Assembly (NCBI GenBank): GCA_963744115.1
Contig: CAVUSI010000003.1
Span: 1,674,001 to 1,738,000, forward strand
Source: Chersky-267 sp963744115
Lineage (GTDB): Bacteria; Chloroflexota; Limnocylindria; Limnocylindrales; CSP1-4
Reading direction: 5' to 3'
Length of the DNA: 64,000 nt
The number at the start of each line of letters is the position of its first letter. Within the stretch, counting starts at the first letter, position 1. Shown here in pieces: positions 35,294 through 45,769 of the stretch. The translations under genes were made by a program, and so were the position numbers. The notes under the pieces were generated by a model. That model did no database searches. It was not told the origin of the DNA and was given only the letters and a program-made list of their open reading frames with translations.

Positions 35294-35347
35294 CGGCGAG
35301 GGTCGCGGCTCATCGCCGATCCATCCCGGCGGCGCGCGGAGCGACGT

Positions 35348-36721
35348 TCACGCGGTCCGGGCGACGCTCCCGCCACGCCGGCGGGCGGCGCCATCCCGCT
35401 CGGCGATCCGGATGATCGCGGCGGCGAGGCGGACGGGATCGTGATGGCGCGGGTCGGCGGGATCGACCAGGTCGTCGAGGACCAGGCGCGGCGGGCGCTC
35501 GACGTTCGGCGGCCAGCGCAGACGGATCGCGTCGCCGTCGTGGACTTCGACGGCGTCGGCGTCCTCGGCGCGCCGCGGCTCCGTGCGATTGTTGGCCAGG
35601 ACGATGTCCACGATCCCGCTCGAGACGTGCCGCTCGAGCGCCTCGACGTGATCGGCCAGGTCGAAGTCGCTCGTCTCGCCGGGTTGGGTGGCGACGTTGC
35701 AGACGTAGATCCTCGGCGCCGCCGAGGCCAGCACCGCCGCCCGGATCTCGGGTAGCAGGAGCGCCGGCAGGACGCTGGTGAACAGGCTGCCGGGACCGAT
35801 GACCAGGACGTCCGCCTCGGCGATCGCGGCGATCGCGTCCGACGATGCGTCGACCCGCTCGGGCATCAGCCAGACCCGTTCGATGCCGCTCGTCGCCGCG
35901 ATCCGCGACTGGCCGACGACCTCGGTCCCGTCGCTCAGCGCGGCATGCAAGATGAGCGGTGTCGCCGATGCCGGGACGACCTGCCCGCGGACCGCGAGCA
36001 CCCGGTTCATCTGCCGGACGCCCTCCTCGAAGTCGCCGTCCTGGACGGCGGTCATCGCGGCGATCAGGAGATTCCCGATGGCATGACCGCCCAGGCTCTC
36101 GGGGACCTCGTCGCCGGGGAAGCGGTACTGGAGCAGGCGGCCCATCAGCGGCTCGGCGTCGGCCAGGGCGACGATGCAGTTGCGGATGTCACCGACCGGT
36201 GGGACCCCGAGCTGTTCCCGCAGCTTGCCCGACGAGCCGCCATCGTCTGCGACGGTCACGACCGCGGTGAGGTTGCTGGTGTGCTCCTTGAGCCCGCGCA
36301 GCAGCGTCGACAGGCCGGTCCCGCCGCCGAGCGCGACGATCCGCGGCCCGCGGGCCAGGAAGCGCTTCTGGTAGATGACCTCGACGAGCGGCCGGTCCTC
36401 GTCGTCCGAGCGATATGGGCCGGTCAGGACCCGGACGACCTTCCAGGCGGCGAAGGCGAAGATCGCGACGCCGACCGAGGCGAGGATCACCGCGCGCAGC
36501 CAGTAGGGCAGGAACTGGAGGGTCACCGCCGACACGATCGACTGGGCGGGCTCGCCCAGCTCCACGTCCCGATAGACCTGGCGCAGGACGAAGGCGAGGC
36601 CGAACGCCAGGCCGAGCTCGCCGAGGAAGACGACGATCAGCCAGCGCTTGATCCCGATCCCGGGCGTCAGCCAGCGACGCAGGCCAAGGGCGGCGGTCCA
36701 CCGGCGGCGCGGCTCGCTCAT
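35348..36721 (-). CDS. yvcK: YvcK/CofD-like gluconeogenesis factor with N-terminal membrane helices
   Basis: 457 aa. Two TM helices (26-48, 74-96) precede the Rossmann-like YvcK domain: IVALGGGTGLSTLLRGLK, VTVADDGGSSGKLR, PVGDIRNCIVALA and VIGPGSLFTSVLPALL, which match the UDP-sugar-binding YvcK family. The membrane extension is common in Chloroflexi and some Firmicutes and absent from B. subtilis YvcK. Role: envelope homeostasis and growth on gluconeogenic carbon. Starts 4 nt after the rapZ stop. Confidence 0.92.
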   Translation of the reverse strand: MSEPRRRWTAALGLRRWLTPGIGIKRWLIVVFLGELGLAFGLAFVLRQVYRDVELGEPAQSIVSAVTLQFLPYWLRAVILASVGVAIFAFAAWKVVRVLTGPYRSDDEDRPLVEVIYQKRFLARGPRIVALGGGTGLSTLLRGLKEHTSNLTAVVTVADDGGSSGKLREQLGVPPVGDIRNCIVALADAEPLMGRLLQYRFPGDEVPESLGGHAIGNLLIAAMTAVQDGDFEEGVRQMNRVLAVRGQVVPASATPLILHAALSDGTEVVGQSRIAATSGIERVWLMPERVDASSDAIAAIAEADVLVIGPGSLFTSVLPALLLPEIRAAVLASAAPRIYVCNVATQPGETSDFDLADHVEALERHVSSGIVDIVLANNRTEPRRAEDADAVEVHDGDAIRLRWPPNVERPPRLVLDDLVDPADPRHHDPVRLAAAIIRIAERDGAARRRGGSVARTA

Positions 36722-36725
36722 CGCT

Positions 36726-37649
36726 TCAGCCGCGCTCGAGCTCGCGGTGGAAGACGGCCACCGTCCCGAGATCCTGCTGCCGCAACCACGCGGCGAGCTC
36801 CTCGGCGATCGCGATCGAACGGTGGAACCCCCCGGTGCAGCCGATCCCGATGGTCAGCCGGGTCTTCCCCTCCCCGACATAGGCGGGGACGATGAACGTC
36901 AGGAACTCCTCGAGGTAGGCCATGAAGCGGGTCGTGGTCGGTTGCTCCAGGACGAACGTCCGGACGGCCTCGGTCAGCCCCGACGAGGTCCGCAGCTCCT
37001 CGATGTAATACGGGTTCTGCATGAACCGGACGTCGAACACGAGGTCGGACTCGAGCGGCAGCCCGTACTTGAAGCCGAAGCTGATGAGCTGGATCGCGAG
37101 GCGATCGGGATCCGGCGAGTCGGCGAGGTGGGTGAAGACCCGTTCGCGCAACTCGCGGAGCGCGAGGTCGCTCGTATCGAGGACGACGTCGGCCTCGTCC
37201 CGGATCGGCTCCAGACGGCGGCGTTCCTCGGCGATCGACGCGGCGATCCCGCGCTGATCGGCGAGCGGGTGGCGATGACGGGTCTCGGAGAAGCGCCGGA
37301 TCAGGACCTCGTCGCGCGCCTCGAGGAAGAACACCTGGGGCTTGATCCCGCGGCCCTCGAGGGCGCCGCGCATCGCCGCGAGGGCGAGGACCGCGTCACC
37401 GGCCCGGACGTCGAGCACGATGGCCGTCTTGTCGAAGCGCTCCCGGTCGTCCGACACCAGCTCCGCCAGCTCGGGCAGCAGCTCTCCGGGCAGGTTGTCG
37501 ACGCACGTGTAGCCGAGGTCCTCGAAGAGCTTGGTCGCGGCGGTCTTGCCGGCGCCGGACAGCCCGCTCAGGATAACGACGTGGGGGTTCGCGGGCGGCC
37601 GGGCCGCCGCCGCCGGATCGGACGGGTCGAGGGGACCGGGACCGCTCAT
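36726..37649 (-). CDS. rapZ: RNase adapter RapZ / YvcJ family nucleotide-binding protein
   Basis: 307 aa. Walker A GLSGAGKT (29-36), DNLPGELLPELAEL, and the C-terminal domain with SFGFKYGLP, DVRFMQNPYY and IGIGCTGGFHRSIAIAEEL that binds glucosamine-6-phosphate or RNA-related ligands in RapZ. A Pro/Ala leader (1-22) is non-conserved. In Gram-positives the exact ligand is unsettled. It heads the rapZ-yvcK-whiA cluster, 70 nt downstream of tatC. Confidence 0.94.
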   Translation of the reverse strand: MSGPGPLDPSDPAAAARPPANPHVVILSGLSGAGKTAATKLFEDLGYTCVDNLPGELLPELAELVSDDRERFDKTAIVLDVRAGDAVLALAAMRGALEGRGIKPQVFFLEARDEVLIRRFSETRHRHPLADQRGIAASIAEERRRLEPIRDEADVVLDTSDLALRELRERVFTHLADSPDPDRLAIQLISFGFKYGLPLESDLVFDVRFMQNPYYIEELRTSSGLTEAVRTFVLEQPTTTRFMAYLEEFLTFIVPAYVGEGKTRLTIGIGCTGGFHRSIAIAEELAAWLRQQDLGTVAVFHRELERG

Positions 37650-37719
37650 CGGGCCCAGTCTACGCCGCGACGGCCCGGCGACCGATCGAGCGCCGGTCCG
37701 ACGGCGCCCTGCTCCGCGC

Positions 37720-38568
37720 TCAGCGGCCGCCCCGGGCGATGAACCAGGTGGTGGTCTCGTACAGGACGTACATCGTCACTCCGAGCACGAACGGGCTGAC
37801 CAGGTCCCCGCCCGGCGTGACGACCGTCGCGAAGATCGTGATCCCGAGGATCACGTAGCGCCGCGCCGCACGGAGCCGCGCGGAGCTGAGGATGTTCACC
37901 CGCGACAGCGCGTAGAGGATGATCGGGAACTCCATGACCAGCCCGAAGGCGAGGAACAGGGTCGTCACGAAGTCGAAGTAGGGTCCGGCGGCCAGCGACG
38001 CGATCAGCGTCGTCCCGTTGGTGAAGCCCAGAAGGAAGCCGACGGCGTACGGCAGGATCACATAGGCGATGCCGACCCCGAGTGCGAAGAACAGGATCGC
38101 CATCGGCAGCCACGGCCGGATCGTCCGTCGCTCCTGAGCGGTAAGACCCGGTCCGACGAAGGCCCACAGCTGGTAGAGGATCACGGGCATCGCCAGGATG
38201 ATCCCGATGACGATCGAGATCTTCATCACGATGAAGAACGCGTCGCCCGGGCCGAGCACGATCAGCCCCTTCTGGAGGCCCTCGAGCGGTGCCTCGAGCA
38301 GGACGATCACCCGGTCGCTGAGCAGATAGCCGACGACCGACCCGACCGCCACCGCGGCGATGATCTTGAACAGCCGGTCGCGCAGCTCGCCGAGGTGGTC
38401 GACGAGGCTCATCGTCGACGGATCGGCCGGCGTCCCCGGCGCAGCGGCAGGCGTGGAAGGAGGCGTCGAGCCGGTCGCCGACCCGGTCGGCACGGCGACG
38501 GGCGCCGCGGTGGCCACGGCGCTGGGACCGACCGGAGCGGCCTCAGCCGAGGTCTGGTTCTCGGTCAT
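37720..38568 (-). CDS. tatC: Sec-independent protein translocase TatC
   Basis: 282 aa. After an Ala/Pro/Thr-rich 50-residue leader come MSLVDHLGELRDRLFK (TatC N-terminal motif that binds the twin-arginine signal) and six TM helices. Conserved motifs are FFIVMKISIVIGIILAMPVI, YQLWAFVGPGL and FGLVMEFPIIL with the intramembrane glutamate. ATG at 38568 is 34 nt after the tatA stop. Confidence 0.94.
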   Translation of the reverse strand: MTENQTSAEAAPVGPSAVATAAPVAVPTGSATGSTPPSTPAAAPGTPADPSTMSLVDHLGELRDRLFKIIAAVAVGSVVGYLLSDRVIVLLEAPLEGLQKGLIVLGPGDAFFIVMKISIVIGIILAMPVILYQLWAFVGPGLTAQERRTIRPWLPMAILFFALGVGIAYVILPYAVGFLLGFTNGTTLIASLAAGPYFDFVTTLFLAFGLVMEFPIILYALSRVNILSSARLRAARRYVILGITIFATVVTPGGDLVSPFVLGVTMYVLYETTTWFIARGGR

Positions 38569-38601
38569 GGCGATCGCCGGGTCCGGCCCCGCGGGCGCGG
38601 G

Positions 38602-39132
38602 TCAGGACGCGTCGTCGGAGCCGGGCTGCTCGGCCGACACCGGATCCGAGGCCGGGGTGGCGCCCTCCACGGCCGGGGGGACCGCGGCCGGGGGCACCTC
38701 GGTCGCCGCGGCCGCCATCAGCGGCGCCGTCGGCTCCGGCGGGAGCGCGAACGACTCGGGTTCAGCCGGAACCGGCGCGGGTGGCACGGGCTCCACCACG
38801 ATGGGGGCAGCCGACGGGGCGCTGGGCTGAGCTGCGGCCTCCACGGTCGGCGCGGCGACGGCCGCGACCGCCACCGGGGCGGCCTGGGCGGTCGGCGTCT
38901 GGGCGGGGGCGGGCGCCGCGGCGACCTGCTGCGGGGCCGCCGGCGCGGCGGGGTCGGCTGGCAGTGGTGTCGTCTCGACCGTGACCGAATCCTGGATGTC
39001 CGACGACGCCTTGCGGAACTCGCGGATGCCCTTGCCGAGGGCCGCGCCGACGTCCGGAAGCCGGCCCGGGCCGAGGATGAGCAGCGCGATCACCAGGATG
39101 ACGACGAGCTCGAGCGGTCCGGGCATGGGCAT
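38602..39132 (-). CDS. tatA: Twin-arginine translocase subunit TatA/TatB
   Basis: 176 aa. GPLELVVILVIALLILGPGRLPDVGAALGKGIREFRK is the TatA/B TM helix, FG-type hinge (here GPGRLP) and amphipathic helix. A 125-residue Ala/Pro/Val-rich tail follows, much longer than in TatA. AAGGAG lies 12 nt before the first ATG (39132); the Met two codons later is an alternative. tatA-tatC adjacency is normal; a separate TatB is not seen, so one protein may serve both roles. Confidence 0.9.
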   Translation of the reverse strand: MPMPGPLELVVILVIALLILGPGRLPDVGAALGKGIREFRKASSDIQDSVTVETTPLPADPAAPAAPQQVAAAPAPAQTPTAQAAPVAVAAVAAPTVEAAAQPSAPSAAPIVVEPVPPAPVPAEPESFALPPEPTAPLMAAAATEVPPAAVPPAVEGATPASDPVSAEQPGSDDAS

Positions 39133-39178
39133 CGGTGTGCGCTGCTCCTTGCGATCAAGTTGTGCCCAGCGGCGGGGC

Positions 39179-40050
39179 CTACCTTAGCATAGGGAGGCGT
39201 TCGGCCCATCCGCGAGCGGCCGCCTCGAGAGCCTCGCCCAGGTCGATCGACGTCCCGTCCGAGGGCGCGTCGATCGCGGCGCGCGCGATCCCACGCGAAA
39301 CGTTGACGAGGAGCCCGCCGCCGTCGCGGCCGCCGGCCGGAGGCACGCTGGCCGGGCCGTGGACGAGCACCGGGTCGATCTCTCCGCCCTGGGCGCCGAT
39401 CCCCGGGACCAGGAACGCCGCCCCGGGAGCCGTCGCCCGGATCCGGGCCATCTCGTCCGGCGCGGTCGCCCCGACCACGAGGCCGACGGTCCCGCCCGGC
39501 CCCCAGCCGGCGACCCGGCGGGCGACACGTTCATACAGCCGCTCGCGGGGCGCTCCGTCCGGGTCGGCCTCGACGACCAGGTCCTGCAGCTCGCTCGCGC
39601 CGGGGTTCGACGTCCGGCACAGGACGTAGGCGAACCGATCCGAACGCTCGAGCAGGGGTTCGATCGCCTCGCCGCCGAGGTAGGGGTTGACGGTGATAGC
39701 GTCGGCGTCGAGTCGGTCGAACAGCGCCACGGCCTGGCGCGCCGCCGTGGAGCCGATGTCCCCGCGCTTGGCGTCGGCCACGAACGGGACGTCCGCCGGG
39801 ACCAGGGCCCGGATCCGCTCGAGCGCAGCCAGGCCTTCCGGTCCGAACGCCTCGAAGAACGCGAGGTTCGGCTTGATCGCGGCCGCCGATGGGAGGCAGG
39901 CCTCGATGAGCAGCCTGGAGAACGCCTCGATCCCCGCGATGTCTCGCCTGAATCCCGCGGGCAGCGCCTGCGGGTCGGGGTCGAGTCCGAGGCACAGGAC
40001 CGTCCCCGTCCGGGCGGTCCGCGCGGCGAGCCGCTCGAGATAGCCGAGGG

Positions 40051-40054
<4 letters not shown>
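39179..40054 (-). CDS. pyrF: Orotidine 5'-phosphate decarboxylase, long (type 2) form
   Basis: 291 aa; last step of UMP synthesis. VLCLGLDPDPQALP at the start, AAIKPNLAFFEAFG, and the catalytic FVADAKRGDIGSTA (Lys-Asp-x-Lys type array as DAKRGDIG) followed by ITVNPYLGGEAIEPLL. The length and the KPNLAFFE motif fit subfamily 2. The GTG at 40054 overlaps the upstream propeller gene stop (GTGA). The frame extending to 40315 is antisense-like Arg/His-rich sequence. Confidence 0.93.
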
Positions 40055-41327
<1,273 letters not shown>

Positions 41328-41331
<4 letters not shown>

Positions 41332-43097
41332 CGGGTGGCGCCGGTCACGAGGGGCTCGAGGTCGGGGCCGTCGGGCATGAGCTCGGCGACGTGGCCGGCC
41401 GGGGCGACATCCCGGATCTCGAGCTGGATCGATTCGTAGCCGCCGAATCGGCGGGTGACGATCCGCGCGACGACGTCGAGCCGGTCCCCCTCGTGGACGA
41501 TCTCGGCCAGATCCGAACGCCCGAACGCGATGCCATCGACCACATCGAGTCGCTTGCGCAGGGTCAGCTGGGAGTGGCCGCCGGTGGCGGCGCGGACACG
41601 GGTCACGGTGAGGCCCTCGACGGCGACGAGCGGATCGCGATTGCCCGGTCCGGTCGGATCGAGCCGATGGAGCTCGCGGATGAACGGGTAGTCCACCTCC
41701 GAGCCGGGCACGACGAGGTCCACCTTCAACTCGGGGCGTGGATCGGACGACGGGGGCGAGGCGTTCGTGACGATGGCAAGGAAGCGCTCGCGGAAGACGT
41801 CCCAGCGCTCGGCCGGAAGCTCGAACCCGGCGGCGCCCGGGTGACCGCCGTGGCGGATGAACAGGTCCGCGCACTGGGCGAGAGCCGCACCCAGGTCCAC
41901 GCCCCCGGCGCTCCGGCAGGACGCCCGGATGAGGCCGTCGATCTCCGTCCCGACGACCGCGGGACGGCCCCGTTCCTCGGCGAGCCGACCGGCGACGAGG
42001 CCGATCACCCCGACCGGCCACGCTCCACGAACGACCGTGGCCGCGGGGTCGCCCGGGTCCGCCGCGAGGACCGCCTGGGCCTCCGCCATGGCGGTCTTGG
42101 TGAGGTCCCGCCGGGCGACGTTCGCGACGTGGAGCCGAGCCGCGAGGTCGGTCGCCTCGGCGGGATCGTCGGTCAGCAACAGCCGGGCGGCGTCGAGCGC
42201 GTCACCCATCCGGCCCGCGGCATTGATCCGCGGAGCGATGACGAACGCGACGGTCTCCAGGTCCATGCTGCCGGATCCGGCGCCCGCCCCGGCGAGGAGG
42301 GCGGCGATGCCCGCGGGCGGCGCGCTGCGGAGTCGGTCGAGCCCGATCTTCGCGATCGCCCGGTTCTCGCCGACGATCGGGGCGACGTCGGCCACCGTCC
42401 CGATCGTCGCCAGGGCGGCCATATCGTCGAGCATCGTGGAGGCGAGGGGCAGGTCGGTGAGGATCAGCTGCGCGACCTTGAACGCGACGCCGCTGCCGGC
42501 CAGGCGGGGGTCGGGATAGACCGAGTCGTCCCGATGGGGGTTGACCAGGGCGACGGTCGGGGGCAGCACGGGCGGCAGGCGGTGATGGTCGGTGACGATG
42601 ACGTCGATCCCTCGCCGACCCGCCTCGGCGATCTCGTCGACGCTGGTCGAGCCGGTGTCGACGGTGACGATGAGGGTCCGTCCGGTCGACTCGGCGATCT
42701 CCACCGCTCTCAGGCTGAGACCGTGCCCTTCGTCCAGGCGGCTCGGGACGTACGGTTCGACGTCCAGGCCGTAGGCCCGCAGCGCCCGGACCATGATCGC
42801 CAGCCCGGTCAGGCCGTCCGCGTCGAAGTCCCCGAACGCCAGCACCCGGTCCTCCGCCGAACGAGCGCGCTCCAGCCGCGCCACGAGACGACCGGCGTCG
42901 GGGAGGAGCGTGGGGTCGTGAAGCCCCTGACCGCTGGGCGCGAGGAAGGCCTGGAGCTCCGCGGTCCCGCTGACCCCGCGCGACTCGAGGAGGAGCGCGA
43001 TCCTCTCCGAGATCCCCGCCGCGAGGGCGGCCGCGATCAGCTCATCGGTCGGTCGGGCGCGCTTCGGGAGGTTCCAGCGGAAGCGGGGCTCGATCAC
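41328..43097 (-). CDS. recJ: Single-stranded-DNA-specific exonuclease RecJ
   Basis: 589 aa. DHH-family motifs: VLAFGDFDADGLTG (usually DYDxDG), VTVDTGST, VIVTDHHRLPP, VNPHRDD and the DHHA1 region FIRHGGHPGAAGFELP. GTG start at 43097 with CATCCT 6 nt upstream. It digests 5' ends in RecF-type recombination and repair. First gene of a long minus-strand array continuing into the propeller gene and pyrF. Confidence 0.92.
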
Positions 43098-43103
43098 GTC
43101 GTC

Positions 43104-43109
43104 AGGATG
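43104..43109 (-). promoter_or_regulatory. Weak -10-like CATCCT, 6 nt before recJ
   Basis: One mismatch from the TATCCT seen before the LCP gene and uvrB, at the same spacing. Confidence 0.25.
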
Positions 43110-43148
43110 CCACGACCCGCTGCACCGAGCCTTACCCGCACGCCGGGA

Positions 43149-44337
43149 TCAGGACGCGGAGCGGCGGGCTGGTCGTCCGGTGGTGGCCACCCGCCCGCGC
43201 CGGCGGTCATCCCAGTTGTGCCAGACGACCAGCAGCGGCGAGGCGTTGAAGATCGACGAGTACGTCCCGGAGATGATGCCGATGAGCAGGGCCAGGACGA
43301 AGTAGCTCGTCGCTGCGCCCCCGAACAGGAGCAGCGCGGTCAGGGTGATGATGACGGTCAGGCTCGTGTTGATCGACCGCCCGAAGGTCTGCAGGATCGA
43401 GTGGTTGACGATCCGATCGAATGGCTCGCCGATGTGACGGGCCCGGTTCTCCCGGATGCGGTCGAACACGACGATCGTGTCGTGGACGCTGAAATCCGAT
43501 GACCGTCAGGACCGCGGTCACGAACAGGGCATCGATCTGGACCCGGAAGAACGTCCCGAGGATGGCGAACGTGCCGATGAGCACGAGCACGTCATGGACG
43601 AGCGCCACGAGGGCGGTCGCGCCGAACCTCACGTCGTGGAAGCGGATCGTCATCCAGATCAGGATCCCGATCGAGCCGAGGACGATGAGCAGGGCGGCCT
43701 GCTGGGTCAGCTCCTGGCTGATGACGGGCCCGACCGTCGACAGCGCCCGCTGGGCCGCGATCGGGCCGAGCTCGTTCTGGAGCCCCGTGGCGATCTTCCC
43801 GAAGGCACCGGTGGTCGGCAGCTGCGGGCCGGTCGTCCCTGCGCCGATCGCCGGAGACGCCGATGGGCTGACGGATGCTGACGGTGCGGGGCTGCCCGAG
43901 GCTGACGGACTCGGGGCCGCGGAGGCATCGGGCGAGGCGGATGCGCCCGCGCCCGGCGAGGCGGATGCGCCCGCGCCGGGCGAGGCGGATGCGCCCGGCG
44001 ATGCGGCGCCGCTCGGCGCGATCGACGGCGACGGAGTCGCCGCCGCCGGCGGCAGGGCGACCTGTCTCGAGCGGATCTCATAGAAGCCACCGCTGGTCGC
44101 GATGACCGATGCATCGGTCACGCCCTGGTCCACGAGCGCGCTCTTGATCTGGCTGCCGGTGACCGTCGGGTCAGCGAACTGGATCTCCCAGTTCGTGCCG
44201 CCGGTGAAATCGATCGAGAACTGCAGCCCCGCAGCGCCGTTGGTGATCGGACCGAGAAGGATGAAGATCAGGCCGGGGATCGTCGCGATCCCCGAGATCA
44301 GGAAGAACCAGCGACGTTTGCCGATGACGTCAAACAC
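43149..44337 (-). CDS. secF: Protein translocase subunit SecF, interrupted by a one-base frameshift and carrying a Ser/Ala/Pro-rich insertion
   Basis: The first frame gives TM1 (FFLISGIATIPGLIFILLG), FSIDFTGGTNWEI and helices up to VLTVIGF, then is lost. Removing one A from the AAA at 43492-43494 restores SVHDTIVVFDRIRENR and the last two TM helices to the stop at 43149 (about 395 aa). Between the first P1 strand and TM2 there is a 75-residue Ser/Ala/Pro insertion (about 107-180) with three tandem GASASPGA-type units, encoded by a 24-bp repeat. SecF with SecD pulls preproteins through SecYEG using the proton motive force. Its start overlaps the secD stop by 8 nt. Confidence 0.9.
43931..44002. 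repeat. Three 24-bp tandem units inside secF
   Basis: Units at 43931-43954, 43955-43978 and 43979-44002, the first two nearly identical, encode an octapeptide repeat of Ala, Ser, Pro and Gly in the SecF extracytoplasmic loop. Confidence 0.85.
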
Positions 44338-45721
44338 GGGCGCGCACCGGACGCGGACCGCGCCCCGGGGTCCGCGCCAGGAAATCGTCGTCGCTGACCC
44401 CCCACAACCTGGCCTTGCGCGCGAAATCCTGACGGACGACGACCCGGAGGATCGTCCGCGTCACGGTGACCGCGGTGAACATCGAGGTCAGCACGCCGAT
44501 GATCAGGACGAGGGCGAAGCCCTTGATCGTGGGCGAGCCGAAGGCGTACAGGATCCCGGCCGTGATGAGGCTCGAGACGTTCGAGTCCAGGATCGAATTC
44601 CAGGCCCGGGCGAAGCCCGCCTCGACGGCCGAGTTGAGGGTCTTGCCCAGCCGGAGCTCTTCCTTGGTCCGCTCGAAGATCAGGATGTTGGCGTCGACCG
44701 CCATGCCCACCGACAGGACGAAGCCGGCGATGCCGGCCAAGGTGAGCGTGACCGGGATGAGCCGGAAGATCGCCAGCACCACGATCGCGTAGTACAGCAG
44801 CGCCACGTCGGCCACCAGCCCCGGCAGCCGGTAGTAGATGAGCATGAACAGGAAGACCAGCCCGATCCCGATGGCTCCGGCGACGAGACTGGAGTGGAGG
44901 AACTCCGCTCCGAGCGTGGCGCTGATCTGCGAGTCCTGGACCGCATGGATCGGGAAGGGCAGCGAGCCGTACCGGAGGACGGCGACCAGGTCGTTCATCG
45001 ACGCGACCGCGTCCTTGCCCGAGCCCATCGTGATCTGGCCGGAGCCGTTGGGGATCTGCTCCCGGATGCTCGGCGCCGAGATGACCTTGTCGTCGAGGAC
45101 GATCGCGAAGAACTCGCCGACGTGGGCCTTGGTGTACTCGGCGAACAGCTTGGCCGCCGTGTCGTCGAGGGTGAACGCCACGACCGGTTCGCCCGTCGTC
45201 TGGTCGTTCCCGGGGTTCGCCTGGGTCAGGTGCTCGCCGGTGAACAGCGGCGTCAGGTTCGGATCGTCCGGCAGCGGCTGGCCGTCGAGCACGCCGTTCG
45301 GCCCACCGGTCGTGGAGGTCCCGTATCGGTCGGCGGGCAGCGGGACGAATGTCAGCTGCCCGGTCTGGCCGACGAGGCGCTCGATCGCCTCGCGGTCGGT
45401 GGCGCCCGGCAGCTCGACGACGACGCGGTCCGTGCCCTGGACGACGACGATCGGCTCGGACACGCCGGTCGAGTTCACTCGCCGCTCGATGATGTCGCGG
45501 ATCGTCGCCATCGCTCCGGCGTCGGGCGACTTGTCGCCGACGGGAAGCGCCTGGTACTCGACCCGGAGGCCGCCCTGGAGGTCGAGCCCGAGCTTCGTCT
45601 CGACGAGGCGCGAGCCCGCCGAGGGGTCGCCGAGGGCCGGCAGCTTGAGGCCGGGCCAGAAGTCGATGGCGAGGGCGAGCAGGCCGATGACCACGATGAG
45701 GATGGGGACGAAGCGACGCAT
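44330..45721 (-). CDS. secD: Protein translocase subunit SecD
   Basis: 463 aa. TM1 (5-22), then the extracytoplasmic P1 domain (about 45-275) with LGLDLQGGLRVEYQALP, IIERRVNSTGVSEP, FVPLPADRYGTSTTGGP and APSIREQIPNGSGQITM. TM2-6 follow with GMAVDANILIFERTKEEL and FTAVTVTRTILR. The P1 domain has a close paralogue in the neighbouring anti-sigma-like protein (47671-48633). TATAGT lies 8 nt before the ATG. Confidence 0.95.
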   Translation of the reverse strand: MRRFVPILIVVIGLLALAIDFWPGLKLPALGDPSAGSRLVETKLGLDLQGGLRVEYQALPVGDKSPDAGAMATIRDIIERRVNSTGVSEPIVVVQGTDRVVVELPGATDREAIERLVGQTGQLTFVPLPADRYGTSTTGGPNGVLDGQPLPDDPNLTPLFTGEHLTQANPGNDQTTGEPVVAFTLDDTAAKLFAEYTKAHVGEFFAIVLDDKVISAPSIREQIPNGSGQITMGSGKDAVASMNDLVAVLRYGSLPFPIHAVQDSQISATLGAEFLHSSLVAGAIGIGLVFLFMLIYYRLPGLVADVALLYYAIVVLAIFRLIPVTLTLAGIAGFVLSVGMAVDANILIFERTKEELRLGKTLNSAVEAGFARAWNSILDSNVSSLITAGILYAFGSPTIKGFALVLIIGVLTSMFTAVTVTRTILRVVVRQDFARKARLWGVSDDDFLARTPGRGPRPVRARV

Positions 45722-45729
45722 CGCGGCGG

Positions 45730-45735
45730 ACTATA
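45730..45735 (-). promoter_or_regulatory. Candidate -10 element TATAGT, 8 nt before secD
   Basis: Good -10 match with 8-nt spacing to the secD ATG; leaderless or nearly leaderless transcript inferred. Confidence 0.5.
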
Positions 45736-45769
45736 CCAGTCGACGGCGGAGGGGGCGGAAGCGACTCCC

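Noticed and set aside
43492..43494. Programmed +1 frameshifting in secF at TTT C
   Set aside because: The slip would be plausible for this one site, but the other five frameshifts share no slippery motif or downstream structure, so sequencing insertion is simpler; kept as an alternative under the frameshift finding.
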